Origin: Caldifarciminota bacterium UBA3079
GTDB taxonomy: Bacteria; Hydrothermota; Tepidihabitantia; Tepidihabitantales; Tepidihabitantaceae
NCBI GenBank assembly: GCA_002366635.1
Contig: DFBN01000080.1
Span: 1 to 13,293 of the forward strand
DNA length: 13,293 nt
Direction: 5' to 3'
Below, piece after piece: positions 1 to 7,416 of this stretch (position 1 is the first letter of the stretch; each line of letters opens with the position of its first letter). Position numbers and translations under genes: made by a program. Under the pieces are notes generated by a model. The model ran no database searches and was not told where the DNA came from. It worked only from the letters and a program-made list of their open reading frames with translations.

Positions 1-2
1 AA

Positions 3-65
3 GTTGAGAAGGCAGTTGCGCCCCTGGCTTTTGGAAGGCTTGACATTTGGGGAGAGCGTGGATAA
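3..65 (+). CDS. C-terminal tail of an unidentified upstream gene (partial)
   Basis: An open frame enters from the left edge and ends at TAA 63-65, encoding about 20 residues that end in GRLDIWGERG. Its stop shares one base with the ATG of the next gene (TAATG), a typical translational-coupling junction, and this is the main reason to believe it is coding. The fragment is too short to assign to a family. It could be a chance open frame. Confidence 0.35.
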   Translation, partial: VEKAVAPLAFGRLDIWGERG

Positions 66-718
66 TGGACGATATGCGAAAATGGGCCGTTGGGCTTGTT
101 TTGTTATTTCTGGCCTGTCTGGGACCAAGAGTGCAGACTTCAAGCCGGACTGTTGTGGCTCAGCAGCCGCCCGATTTCCCGTTTGGGAAAATAAACCCGC
201 CCCCGAATGTGCCTAACGCACGGTATTTGGGTAAGTTCAAGGTTACTTTTTACTGGGTGGTCGAGGAGAAGGATTATCCAAAAGGCCGAGCAGTGGCGCT
301 TTATGATAAGAAAGGCAAGCTGGTCGGGAGGTTTCCAAGGTCTTTTGTCAGGGATTTCAAGCGGGAAGCTGCGGCCCAACTCAGAGATGGCCGGCGCATC
401 AGTTATATGAAGAATGCCAACCGGGTTATGGTTGACAGCCAGTTTTGCGGTTATGGGGGGCACAAGCTGAGCGAACTGAAGTCAATCGCGGTGGACCCAA
501 GGGTAATTCCAATTGGTTCGATGGTTTATATTCCGCAGGCAGAGAAGGTTACCCTTCGTGGCCACACCCTGAATGGTATTTTCCATGCCCATGATATCGG
601 CAGTGCGGTTAAGGGTAAGCATATCGATATTTTTGTGGGCTCAAAACAGAATATTGAGGCGTTCAAGTCAGCGGGGATACAAAGCCTGGGTAGCGTTGAT
701 GTTTATATCCTTGAATAG
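65..718 (+). CDS. Secreted 3D-domain protein, probably cell-wall associated
   Basis: A 217-residue protein. An N-terminal hydrophobic stretch (about residues 8-20, after RK) looks like a signal peptide, possibly cleaved near VVA-Q at residue 32; the C18 context is a poor lipobox. The C-terminal half matches the 3D (Asp-Asp-Asp) domain, a double-psi beta-barrel related to the catalytic domain of MltA lytic transglycosylase. The three aspartates are D144 (AVDPRVIPIG), D177 (AHDIGSA) and D188 (HIDIFVG). The family acts on or binds peptidoglycan outside the cytoplasm, so a wall-remodelling role is inferred. ATG 65 is preferred over an in-frame TTG at 47 because GGGGAG lies at 49-54 and the preceding frame stops at TAATG; ATG 74 is a second possibility. 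The 3' end overlaps the convergent deacetylase gene by 51 bases, and both products would act on the envelope. Confidence 0.8.
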   Translation: MDDMRKWAVGLVLLFLACLGPRVQTSSRTVVAQQPPDFPFGKINPPPNVPNARYLGKFKVTFYWVVEEKDYPKGRAVALYDKKGKLVGRFPRSFVRDFKREAAAQLRDGRRISYMKNANRVMVDSQFCGYGGHKLSELKSIAVDPRVIPIGSMVYIPQAEKVTLRGHTLNGIFHAHDIGSAVKGKHIDIFVGSKQNIEAFKSAGIQSLGSVDVYILE

Positions 719-1531
719 CATTTTCTTACCGCTGGTTGGATAAACAACCGCCATTCTCTTCCATTCCTGGTAAAGTTCTGACAGTGTGATAACGCGGATA
801 TTTGTATGGTGCATCCAGTCCATCAACTCGGTGAAATCGGCCAGATTCCACTGGGTGAACACTGTGGGCTCAGGAACTATCTGGTGGAGCAGCAGGATGG
901 TTATGTCGCGCTTTGCAATACGCTGCTTGAGAACGGCCAGTTTTGTTTCTCTGCGGAGTTCGATTGTAGGCAGGCGGTATGGTTTGACCGACAGGTCCGG
1001 ATTTCCCGGTCGGACCGCCCGGCCCAGTTTATAACCGGCACTTTTGACCATCTGGCGGATTTCGGCATTCATATCACCGTAGGGATAAATGAAGGTGATG
1101 ACTCTGATGTTGAACAGGGATTCGAGAATGGATTTGGAGCGGGAAATTTCGCGCCAGGCTTCAGTACTGTCAATCCGGGTAAGAAATGGATGGGATAGGC
1201 TGTGGCTGGCGATTTCGATATTGCAGGAGTCAATGAGTTCCTGGATTTCCGCCCGGTTCATGAATTCGGCTCGTGGTTTGTTCGGTGGTTCGCCTTTGCG
1301 GATATAATTACAGATGACGCCGAGCGTGATAGGCATATTGTATCGCTTGAGGAGCGGATAGATATTGGTATAGACCGAACGGTAACCGTCATCTACAGAC
1401 AGAATAACAGTCCGTCTGGAGAGGTCGGGTATAAAATTGCGTGTGGAAGCCGATTGTTGGCAGTCTCGGCTGGGCGCCGGTTCTGCCCGGACAGAGGCGA
1501 ACAGAACAAACAGGAATAGATTGCACAGCAC
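668..1531 (-). CDS. Secreted polysaccharide deacetylase (NodB/CE4 domain)
   Basis: A 287-residue protein with a short signal peptide (LFLFVLFASVRA, probable cleavage after A16), so it should act outside the cytoplasm. The NodB-homology domain covers about residues 38-255. Motif 1 is SVDDGY (D47, D48), motif 2 is SHSLSHP (metal ligands H110 and H114), motif 3 is FIYPYGD (149-153, lacking the usual Arg), and the C-terminal catalytic His is H216 in LLLHQ. The family removes N- or O-acetyl groups from glycans such as peptidoglycan, chitin or exopolysaccharide; the substrate cannot be read from the sequence. GTG 1531 directly follows an in-frame TGA and is the first possible start. There is no Shine-Dalgarno sequence, and a -10-like TATGAT lies five bases upstream, so the mRNA may be leaderless. 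The last 17 codons run antisense into the 3D-domain gene. Confidence 0.85.
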   Translation of the reverse strand: MLCNLFLFVLFASVRAEPAPSRDCQQSASTRNFIPDLSRRTVILSVDDGYRSVYTNIYPLLKRYNMPITLGVICNYIRKGEPPNKPRAEFMNRAEIQELIDSCNIEIASHSLSHPFLTRIDSTEAWREISRSKSILESLFNIRVITFIYPYGDMNAEIRQMVKSAGYKLGRAVRPGNPDLSVKPYRLPTIELRRETKLAVLKQRIAKRDITILLLHQIVPEPTVFTQWNLADFTELMDWMHHTNIRVITLSELYQEWKRMAVVYPTSGKKMLFKDININATQALYPR

Positions 1532-1536
1532 CCGGT

Positions 1537-1565
1537 ATCATAACCATCTAAGAGGTAGTTTTCCA
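1537..1565 (-). promoter_or_regulatory. Putative promoter of the polysaccharide deacetylase gene
   Basis: On the minus strand, TGGAAA (1565-1560), a 17-base spacer and TATGAT (1542-1537) form a plausible sigma70-type promoter. Its start point would fall at or next to GTG 1531. The -35 element is weak (4 of 6) and the -10 is good (5 of 6). Confidence 0.35.
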
Positions 1566-1570
1566 GTAAT

Positions 1571-1601
1571 CCATTTGACAAAATGGTAAGGTTTGGCAAA
1601 C
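1571..1601. promoter_or_regulatory. Two adjacent palindromes in the divergent promoter region
   Basis: CCATTT-GACA-AAATGG (1571-1586) has perfect 6-base arms. GTTTG-G-CAAAC (1591-1601) has perfect 5-base arms. Both lie just upstream of the NAD synthetase start and behind the deacetylase promoter. They are candidate operator sites, but I do not recognise either as the box of a named regulator. Confidence 0.35.
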
Positions 1602-1610
1602 TTCTCCAGT

Positions 1611-3260
1611 ATGAGAATCGCATTGGCCCAACTCAATCCGGTCGTAGGTGATATTTCCGGGAATCTGGCCCGGGTTGAGCAGACACTGGAACAAGTCAGA
1701 AAGGAAAGTCCAGACCTCGTGGTCCTTCCAGAGCTTTTTCTTGTCGGCTATCCGCCAAGGGATTTACTGGAACATAAATGGTTTATTGACCGGGCTGAAA
1801 AGGCATTGAATGAAGTTAAGGCCATTTCCTGCAAATACCCGGAAACCGGGATTCTCCTCGGCACAGTATTAAGGACCGGGAATAAGATAGGTAAAGGGCT
1901 TTATAATGCAGCAATGCTTATTCAGAACGGCCAAGAGGTTTTGCGCCAGCCAAAGACACTTTTGCCGACTTATGATGTGTTTGACGAAATGCGCTATTTT
2001 GACCCGGCACCAGAGCTGAAGATATTGGAATTCAAGGGTGAGAAAATTGGCGTCGGTGTATGCGAGGATGCGTGGAACGGGCCTGAGATGGCAGGTCACG
2101 GCCTCTATGATACCGACCCGATTGCAGTCATGGTCCGGGCCGGTGCTAGCCTGATTATAAATGTTTCTGCTTCGCCTTTTTCAGCCGGGAAAGAAAAGCT
2201 GCGTTACCGGTTGATTCGTGGTCATGCCCGGCGTCACCGATTGCCGTTTGTGTTCGTAAATCAGGTCGGTGCAAATGATGAGCTGGTATTCGATGGCCGG
2301 AGTATGGTGCTGTCTCCTAGTGGTGACCCAGTGCTGGTGATGGACTCTTTTTGCGAGCAGGTTTCAGTTGTTGATACAAAGGCCAGTGGTAAGCCGGATG
2401 GTTATTATCCTCAGGCGCAACTGGAAACAGTTTATCAGGCACTGGTTCTGGGTGTAAGAGATTATGTCAGGAAGTGCGGGTTCAAGAAGGTGGTGCTGGG
2501 ACTCTCAGGCGGGATTGATTCTGCAGTAGCCTGCTGCATTGCCGTGGCAGCGCTTGGCAAAGGGAATGTTCTGGGGGTGACAATGCCTTCAGAGTATTCT
2601 TCAAAAGGCAGTGTTGATGATTCCTGGCAACTGGCACAGAATCTTGGCATCCGGTTTGAGCGTCTCCCGATTTCCAGCATCTATCAGGCATATCTGGGGA
2701 CATTAAAGAAGCAGTTTACCGGTAGGGAAATGGATGTAACCGAAGAGAATATTCAGGCGAGGGTCAGGGGGAATATCCTGATGGCAATATCAAACAAGTT
2801 CGGTTATCTGGTGCTTTCGGCAGGTAACAAAAGCGAACTGGCAGTTGGTTATTGCACGCTTTATGGTGATATGAGCGGTGGATTGAGTGTCCTGGCGGAT
2901 GTTCCAAAAACAATGGTGTATAATCTTGCCCGGTATATCAATCGGGAAAGGGAACTGATTCCTCAAGCGATTATTGAGAAACCGCCTTCGGCCGAGCTCA
3001 AACCGGACCAGAAGGACCAGGATACCCTGCCGCCTTATGACATACTGGACAAGATTCTGGCCTGTTATGTGGAAGAGGGTCAATCTTCAGATAAAATTGT
3101 CAGGGCAGGTTTTGACCGGGAAACCGTCAACTGGGTCATTCGCGCGGTCAACCGCAATGAGTATAAAAGGCGTCAGGCCGCACCAGGACTCAAGGTTACA
3201 AGTAAGGCTTTCGGCATGGGACGCAGGCTGCCGATTGCAGCCCGGTACAGGACTGATTAG
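1611..3260 (+). CDS. nadE: Glutamine-dependent NAD+ synthetase
   Basis: A 549-residue cytoplasmic enzyme that amidates nicotinic acid adenine dinucleotide to NAD+, using ATP and ammonia from glutamine (last step of NAD synthesis). The N-terminal nitrilase-type glutaminase domain (about 1-260) has the Glu-Lys-Cys triad E41 (LPELFLVGYPPRDLL), K115 (QPKTLLPTYDVFDE) and C151 (VGVCEDAW). The C-terminal ATP-pyrophosphatase domain (about 275-549) has the PP-loop LSGGIDSA at 298-305, the LSAGNKSELAVGYCTLYGD block at 402-420 and the KPDQKDQDTLPPYDILD segment at 464-480. Length and architecture are normal for the two-domain form. ATG 1611 begins the canonical MRIALAQLNPVVGDI; an in-frame TTG at 1593 would add six unlikely residues. 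No Shine-Dalgarno sequence precedes ATG 1611. The stop codon overlaps the convergent glycosyltransferase gene by four bases. Confidence 0.95.
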   Translation: MRIALAQLNPVVGDISGNLARVEQTLEQVRKESPDLVVLPELFLVGYPPRDLLEHKWFIDRAEKALNEVKAISCKYPETGILLGTVLRTGNKIGKGLYNAAMLIQNGQEVLRQPKTLLPTYDVFDEMRYFDPAPELKILEFKGEKIGVGVCEDAWNGPEMAGHGLYDTDPIAVMVRAGASLIINVSASPFSAGKEKLRYRLIRGHARRHRLPFVFVNQVGANDELVFDGRSMVLSPSGDPVLVMDSFCEQVSVVDTKASGKPDGYYPQAQLETVYQALVLGVRDYVRKCGFKKVVLGLSGGIDSAVACCIAVAALGKGNVLGVTMPSEYSSKGSVDDSWQLAQNLGIRFERLPISSIYQAYLGTLKKQFTGREMDVTEENIQARVRGNILMAISNKFGYLVLSAGNKSELAVGYCTLYGDMSGGLSVLADVPKTMVYNLARYINRERELIPQAIIEKPPSAELKPDQKDQDTLPPYDILDKILACYVEEGQSSDKIVRAGFDRETVNWVIRAVNRNEYKRRQAAPGLKVTSKAFGMGRRLPIAARYRTD

Positions 3261-5245
3261 CGTTTAAGCAGCTTATATAGTTTTTCGATTGCCGGCAGGT
3301 CAGGCCTTAGACGGTGTGCTTGTCTGGCAAGTTCGCAAGCGGACTGGGTATCGCCTTGGGCTGCATAAAGGATGGACTGGTTGTAAAGGGCCGGGACAAA
3401 GCATGAGTCCAGCTTGAGTGCTTGCAAGTAGTAATTCTGGGCATGAGCAGAATCGCCCAAGCGGACAAGAATGGTGCCGAGCCGATTGGGAAATACCGGC
3501 AGGTCAGGGTTCAGAATTATCACCTTTTTCATATGCCGGGCTGCACTATCAAGCAAGCCCTTTTCTTCGAATCGGTCGATGAGTGCGAGCTCGGCTGGAA
3601 CAAAGCAAGAATCCGCACCAAGCGCCTTATAGAGCTCAGAGTCGGCTTCAGCATCTCTTCCTGCCTTGGCCAGGGCGATTGAACGGTTGAAAAGATAGGT
3701 TGCGGAATTGGGCTCTTCCTCGACCGCCTGGTTGAGATAAACCAGGGCGCTTTCTGGTTCACCCGCGGCAATGAATGCCAGGCCGAGGTTGCCCAGGACC
3801 TGAGCAGAATGGGGTCTGAGTTCATTGGCTTTCTGCAGGTGGTGCAGGGCCTGGCGATAGTCACCCTGCGTCCCATAGAGCACGCCGATATTGATGTGGG
3901 GCCGGACATAGTCATGGTTAAGCCTGATTGCCTTTTTATAAAGTCTGATTGCCGAGTCAGGATAGGTAAACCGGACGGTATTGGCAAGATTGGCATATGC
4001 GCTGGGTGCTGTCGGTGCCTCATGAATCATGGTTGCAAATAAGGTCGGTTCATTGCGCCATATGGGCAGGCGGGTTATTGTATCGGTTCCAAGTACAAGA
4101 ATAAGTCCGCATACGGTTATACTGATGAACTTCCGGCCGGCAGCACGGCCGCGGAAAATGCGAGACAGAAACGTGATGACAATGATGACCAGACCGGTAG
4201 AAGGAAGATAAAGTAACCTTTCCGCAGCCTGGGGTCCGATTGCGATAATGGTCACGGGCAACAGGAACAGTATTGTCCAGGCGTATCCGAAGAGTAACAC
4301 GCGGAACCGGCGCCGGATTGCAAGAAGTAGTGGTGTAACGATGAAGAGCAGCGCTAGAATGGCATTTGGAGTGAGGTTTGCAAAGCTGGGGTCAACAGGG
4401 AATTTAACCTGGTGGGCAAAAGGCCAGAAGAACATTTTGATATAGAGACCGAATGTGTTTGCCGCCTCAATGAAATGATTGAACGGCAAGTTTGGGCCTG
4501 GCAGGGTTCCGACAACATTGTTGCGCAGCATAAGATAGCCGGCCACTATTAACAGGGTCGAAGTAATCAGCAGCCAGTGATGCCGATTGTATCGTGACTG
4601 GGTAAGCAGGGGTGCAAATGCCACGAGCAGTGGAAAGAGAATTGCGGTTTCCTTGCTCAACAGGGCAAGGGCAAAGCCAATCAGGACCACGGGCCACCAC
4701 CAGTAGTTGCGTTTGCGCAGGGAGCGAACCAGGGCAAAGCTGGCGATACAAAGAAATAGTGTTAATAAGAGGTCGGTGCGGCCGGAGACAAAGGCAACGG
4801 ATTCAACATGGGAAGAATGCATGGCAAAGAGCAAACCTCCAAGCCCGGCCCAGATTCCGGAATGGAACAGTTCCCAGATTATCAGGGCGACGACAACAGC
4901 AACCAGTGCGCCCAGGATTGTGTTGATAAGATGGAAATAGCCAGGATTGAGTTTGGCGAGTTTGAGGTCGAGCCAGAAAGTGAAGGTTGTTAAAGGCCGG
5001 TAAAACGATTGAGCAACACCGCCGACCGGGTCAGGTGCACCGGCCCAGAAATTCCTGGTGAACAGGTCCCACGGCTTCGATTGGGCAAGGAGCTGGTTAT
5101 TACTGATAAGCGATGTGTCATCCCAGACAAAATCATAATTGACAGTTGGGATATAGACGAGGACTGAAGCAAGTGCCACTATGCCCAAAACGAGCGCAAT
5201 CCCGGAACGGGTATGCAACCTTTGGGCTAATGTTGCGTGAGCCAC
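3257..5245 (-). CDS. Polytopic GT-C-type glycosyltransferase with C-terminal TPR repeats (TMTC-like)
   Basis: A 662-residue membrane protein. Residues 13-385 contain about ten hydrophobic segments. The first extracytoplasmic loop holds WDD (41-43), the acidic motif typical of GT-C enzymes that use polyprenyl-phosphate sugars. HSSHVESVAFVSGRTDLL (143-160), LLSKETA (195-201) and ERLLYLPSTG (342-351) match the conserved blocks of TMTC-type O-mannosyltransferases and their bacterial relatives. Residues about 410-655 form six or seven tetratricopeptide repeats, such as the one ending AIRLNHDYVRPHINIG and the one with DSAHAQNYYLQALKLD. The likely role is sugar transfer to extracytoplasmic proteins, with the TPRs holding the acceptor; donor and acceptor are unknown. 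GTG 5245 follows an in-frame TGA. It has no clear ribosome binding site and lies inside the end of a 27-codon ORF that may couple its translation. Confidence 0.85.
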   Translation of the reverse strand: MAHATLAQRLHTRSGIALVLGIVALASVLVYIPTVNYDFVWDDTSLISNNQLLAQSKPWDLFTRNFWAGAPDPVGGVAQSFYRPLTTFTFWLDLKLAKLNPGYFHLINTILGALVAVVVALIIWELFHSGIWAGLGGLLFAMHSSHVESVAFVSGRTDLLLTLFLCIASFALVRSLRKRNYWWWPVVLIGFALALLSKETAILFPLLVAFAPLLTQSRYNRHHWLLITSTLLIVAGYLMLRNNVVGTLPGPNLPFNHFIEAANTFGLYIKMFFWPFAHQVKFPVDPSFANLTPNAILALLFIVTPLLLAIRRRFRVLLFGYAWTILFLLPVTIIAIGPQAAERLLYLPSTGLVIIVITFLSRIFRGRAAGRKFISITVCGLILVLGTDTITRLPIWRNEPTLFATMIHEAPTAPSAYANLANTVRFTYPDSAIRLYKKAIRLNHDYVRPHINIGVLYGTQGDYRQALHHLQKANELRPHSAQVLGNLGLAFIAAGEPESALVYLNQAVEEEPNSATYLFNRSIALAKAGRDAEADSELYKALGADSCFVPAELALIDRFEEKGLLDSAARHMKKVIILNPDLPVFPNRLGTILVRLGDSAHAQNYYLQALKLDSCFVPALYNQSILYAAQGDTQSACELARQAHRLRPDLPAIEKLYKLLKR

Positions 5246-5310
5246 TCAGGAAGTTTCGCAAGGAGTTCCCTGATGTCAAGAATAGGCGCGTTCTGGTTTG
5301 ACTGTTGCAT
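5227..5310 (-). CDS. Possible 27-residue leader or small ORF upstream of the TMTC-like gene
   Basis: ATG 5310 to TAG 5227 on the minus strand encodes 27 residues, including the amphipathic stretch ILDIRELLAKLPEWL. It overlaps the start of the glycosyltransferase gene by 19 bases in another frame, so ribosomes ending here could reinitiate at GTG 5245, which lacks its own Shine-Dalgarno sequence. No ribosome binding site precedes the small ORF either. It could be a regulatory leader, a real micropeptide or chance. Confidence 0.25.
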   Translation of the reverse strand: MQQSNQNAPILDIRELLAKLPEWLTQH

Positions 5311-5325
5311 AAGTCTTGGTATGTT
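5298..5325 (+). promoter_or_regulatory. Weak candidate promoter of the phasin-like/ubiB pair
   Basis: TTGACT (5298-5303), a 16-base spacer and TATGTT (5320-5325) lie upstream of the phasin-like gene. The -35 matches consensus at 5 of 6 positions and the -10 at 4 of 6. The predicted leader would be about 25 bases and would include the ribosome binding site at 5346-5352. Confidence 0.25.
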
Positions 5326-5345
5326 TATTACGATAATATGTCCAT

Positions 5346-5352
5346 AAGGAGG
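5346..5352 (+). promoter_or_regulatory. Strong ribosome binding site fixing the phasin-like start
   Basis: AAGGAGG lies six bases before ATG 5359. It is the strongest Shine-Dalgarno sequence in the window and excludes the in-frame upstream starts that begin at 5305. Confidence 0.85.
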
Positions 5353-5358
5353 AAAAAA

Positions 5359-5685
5359 ATGGCTGACAAAATAGCAAAGGTTTTGCATAGGGCAGTGCTT
5401 TTCGGGGTCGGCGCAACTTATGCAACTGCCGAAGGGATAAAAGCATTCGCCAATAATATGGTCAAGAAAGGCGAGTTAAGCCGGCCCGAAGCCGAGAAAT
5501 TCGCAGAGGATTTGACGAAACGAACCAAGCAGGTCCGGTCTGAAATGCAGCGGGTTGTGAAAAAGGCTGTTTCCGGTGCATTGCAGAAAAGCGACATCGC
5601 TTCTCGGGAAGAGTTGAAGCGGCTGGAGAAACGGATTCGGCAATTAGAGAAAAAGCTTGCCAAGACAAGAACCCCACGCACATAG
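5359..5685 (+). CDS. Phasin-like coiled-coil protein
   Basis: A 108-residue, highly charged protein. An apolar segment near the N terminus (AVLFGVGATYATAEGIKAFANNMV, about residues 12-35) is followed by KKGELSRPEAEKFAEDLTKR and a C-terminal heptad-rich coiled coil (REELKRLEKRIRQLEKKL, about 83-101). This matches the small phasin-like family once annotated as polyhydroxyalkanoate granule-associated regulators (COG3937 type). No polyhydroxyalkanoate synthesis gene lies nearby, so membrane or lipid-surface association is a safer inference than a granule role. The gene ends 27 bases before the UbiB-like gene on the same strand, so the two are probably co-transcribed and may work together. Confidence 0.75.
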   Translation: MADKIAKVLHRAVLFGVGATYATAEGIKAFANNMVKKGELSRPEAEKFAEDLTKRTKQVRSEMQRVVKKAVSGALQKSDIASREELKRLEKRIRQLEKKLAKTRTPRT

Positions 5686-5712
5686 GGCCCTAAGAATAGC
5701 GGTAGGTCGGTA

Positions 5713-7401
5713 ATGAATCTTTTTGGCTGGGGCAGGCGACAGCGCGAGGCAACACGGCTGGCCTTTATTTTTCGGGTGCTGGCGAAGTATGGATTTGCCG
5801 AGCTCGGTGTCAGGCTCGGGCTCGAGTCTATGTCCGGGATAAGGGAACGACTGCTGAGAAGGAGGAAACCGCACCGGGAAGTAGCCGCACTCAGCCGGGC
5901 CGAGAGACTGACAAGGGCGCTAATCGAGCTGGGGCCGACTTATGTCAAATTGGGACAACTGCTTTCGACAAGGCCAGATGTGATGCCGCCAGACTATCTT
6001 ACTGCATTGTCCAGGCTTCAGGATAGGGTGCCGGGTGTGCCTTTGGAAGAAGCGACTGAGGTATTCCGCGAGGAGCTGGGAAGCTCACCTTATGATGTTC
6101 TTAAGGAATTCGACCCGACACCACTGGCAGCCGCTTCCCTTGCCCAGGTGCATCGGGCCAGATTGAAAAGCGGTGAGTTGGTGGCGGTTAAGATTCAGAG
6201 ACCCGGTGTTAGCGATGTCGTTGAAGGTGACCTGAGTATTATGGAGACGATGGCCCGTTTCGCTGAACGACGGCTCCCCGAGTTTGCGGTTTATGACCCG
6301 GTTGGTTTGGTGCATGAGTTCGGCCGGACTATCCGTGAAGAGTTGGATTACATCCACGAAGCACAGAACTGCGACATCTGCCGTAAGAATTTCAAAGAGG
6401 ATGAAGATGTGTGCATACCCAGGGTTTTCTGGGATTATACTAGGCGTCGCGTGCTGACAATGGAATATATCGATGGTATCAAGATTGCCGATATTCCCGT
6501 TTTGGAAAAGGCCGGGGTCAACCGCCAGGATATTGCAGATAAAGGGTGCAAGGCTTACCTCAAGATGGTTTTCGAACACGGCTTTTTCCAGACCGACCCT
6601 CATCCGGGCAACCAGGTTGTGCTTGAAGACCAGAGGTTGGGTATTCTTGATTACGGGATGTTCAGCCATATTGACGAAAATACGAGGGAAGAGTTGACTG
6701 ACCTGCTTCTGGCTGTTTACCATCGGCGTGTGGATGATATTGTCCGGTTCTTAATGGATATGGGCCGTGTCAGAGGACAGGTCGACCAAGCCCGTATTCG
6801 TGCCGATGTCCAGGATTTGCTCGACCGTTACTATGGTGTGGAATTAAAGCAGATTGCTTTCGGCCAGGTGGCAAAAGACCTGCTTTTGGTTATGCGTAAG
6901 AACGAGCTGAGGATTCAGGTCGGACTGGCGAATCTCTTGCGCGGGTTGGCGACGGTCGAAGGAACAGGACTTCTGCTTTACCCGGAATTCAATTTTATTG
7001 AAGCGATGCGGCCTTTTCTGGAAAGGATGGTCTGGCGCAGATTCGGGCCGGCAGCATGGCTGCGCAATCTGCGTCGTTCACGGATGGATATCGAGGCGTT
7101 GATTCGTCACCTGCCGTCAGATGTCAGGACAATTGTCGATTTCTTGAAGCAGGGGCAGTTGAAGCTTGCCCTTGATAAACGGGAATTGCGGGATGTGACG
7201 CGAGGGCTTGAGCGTTCTACTAATCAGTTATCCGCGGCGATTGTGCTGGCTGCGATAATCGTGGGTGCATCCCTGCTTGTGGTTGCAGCTCCAACCGGGC
7301 TTAAAACTGTGGTTCCGATTGTCGGCATCGTCGGATTTGTGATTGCGGGTATATTAGGACTATGGCTGCTCGTGACGATATTGCGCGGGGGAAAGCCTTA
7401 G
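5713..7401 (+). CDS. UbiB/ABC1/AarF family atypical kinase-like ATPase
   Basis: A 562-residue protein with the full ABC1 core. It has the family-specific KxGQ motif KLGQLLSTRPD (79-89), the Ala-rich nucleotide loop AAASLAQVHRA (139-149), the ATP-binding lysine VAVKIQRPG (K160), REELDYIHEAQN (208-219), the catalytic-loop equivalent DPHPGN (295-300), and DYG (313-315) in place of the DFG of ordinary kinases. Two predicted transmembrane helices end the protein (about 507-527 and 534-557), anchoring it in the inner membrane. Relatives (UbiB, Coq8) support isoprenoid-quinone synthesis through ATPase activity on lipid precursors. No quinone gene is visible here, so a general lipid-homeostasis role is equally possible. 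The start is ATG 5713, with only a weak ribosome binding site; the gene probably belongs to one transcript with the phasin-like gene. Confidence 0.9.
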   Translation: MNLFGWGRRQREATRLAFIFRVLAKYGFAELGVRLGLESMSGIRERLLRRRKPHREVAALSRAERLTRALIELGPTYVKLGQLLSTRPDVMPPDYLTALSRLQDRVPGVPLEEATEVFREELGSSPYDVLKEFDPTPLAAASLAQVHRARLKSGELVAVKIQRPGVSDVVEGDLSIMETMARFAERRLPEFAVYDPVGLVHEFGRTIREELDYIHEAQNCDICRKNFKEDEDVCIPRVFWDYTRRRVLTMEYIDGIKIADIPVLEKAGVNRQDIADKGCKAYLKMVFEHGFFQTDPHPGNQVVLEDQRLGILDYGMFSHIDENTREELTDLLLAVYHRRVDDIVRFLMDMGRVRGQVDQARIRADVQDLLDRYYGVELKQIAFGQVAKDLLLVMRKNELRIQVGLANLLRGLATVEGTGLLLYPEFNFIEAMRPFLERMVWRRFGPAAWLRNLRRSRMDIEALIRHLPSDVRTIVDFLKQGQLKLALDKRELRDVTRGLERSTNQLSAAIVLAAIIVGASLLVVAAPTGLKTVVPIVGIVGFVIAGILGLWLLVTILRGGKP

Positions 7402-7416
7402 CGTTGTCTTAAATGG

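Noticed and set aside
1575..1580. Perfect TTGACA upstream of nadE as a -35 box
   Set aside because: At 16-18 bases downstream there is only CAAACT/AAACTT/AACTTC, not a -10 element. The hexamer is part of the palindrome at 1571-1586.
3529..4023. 164-residue minus-strand open frame inside the TPR region of the TMTC-like gene
   Set aside because: It is a frame-shifted reading of the same TPR-coding DNA on the same strand; the repeat structure appears only in the main frame.
6085..6723. 212-residue open frame on the minus strand inside the UbiB-like gene
   Set aside because: It lies wholly antisense to a gene with full ABC1 motifs, shows no domain pattern of its own and has no ribosome binding site or promoter.
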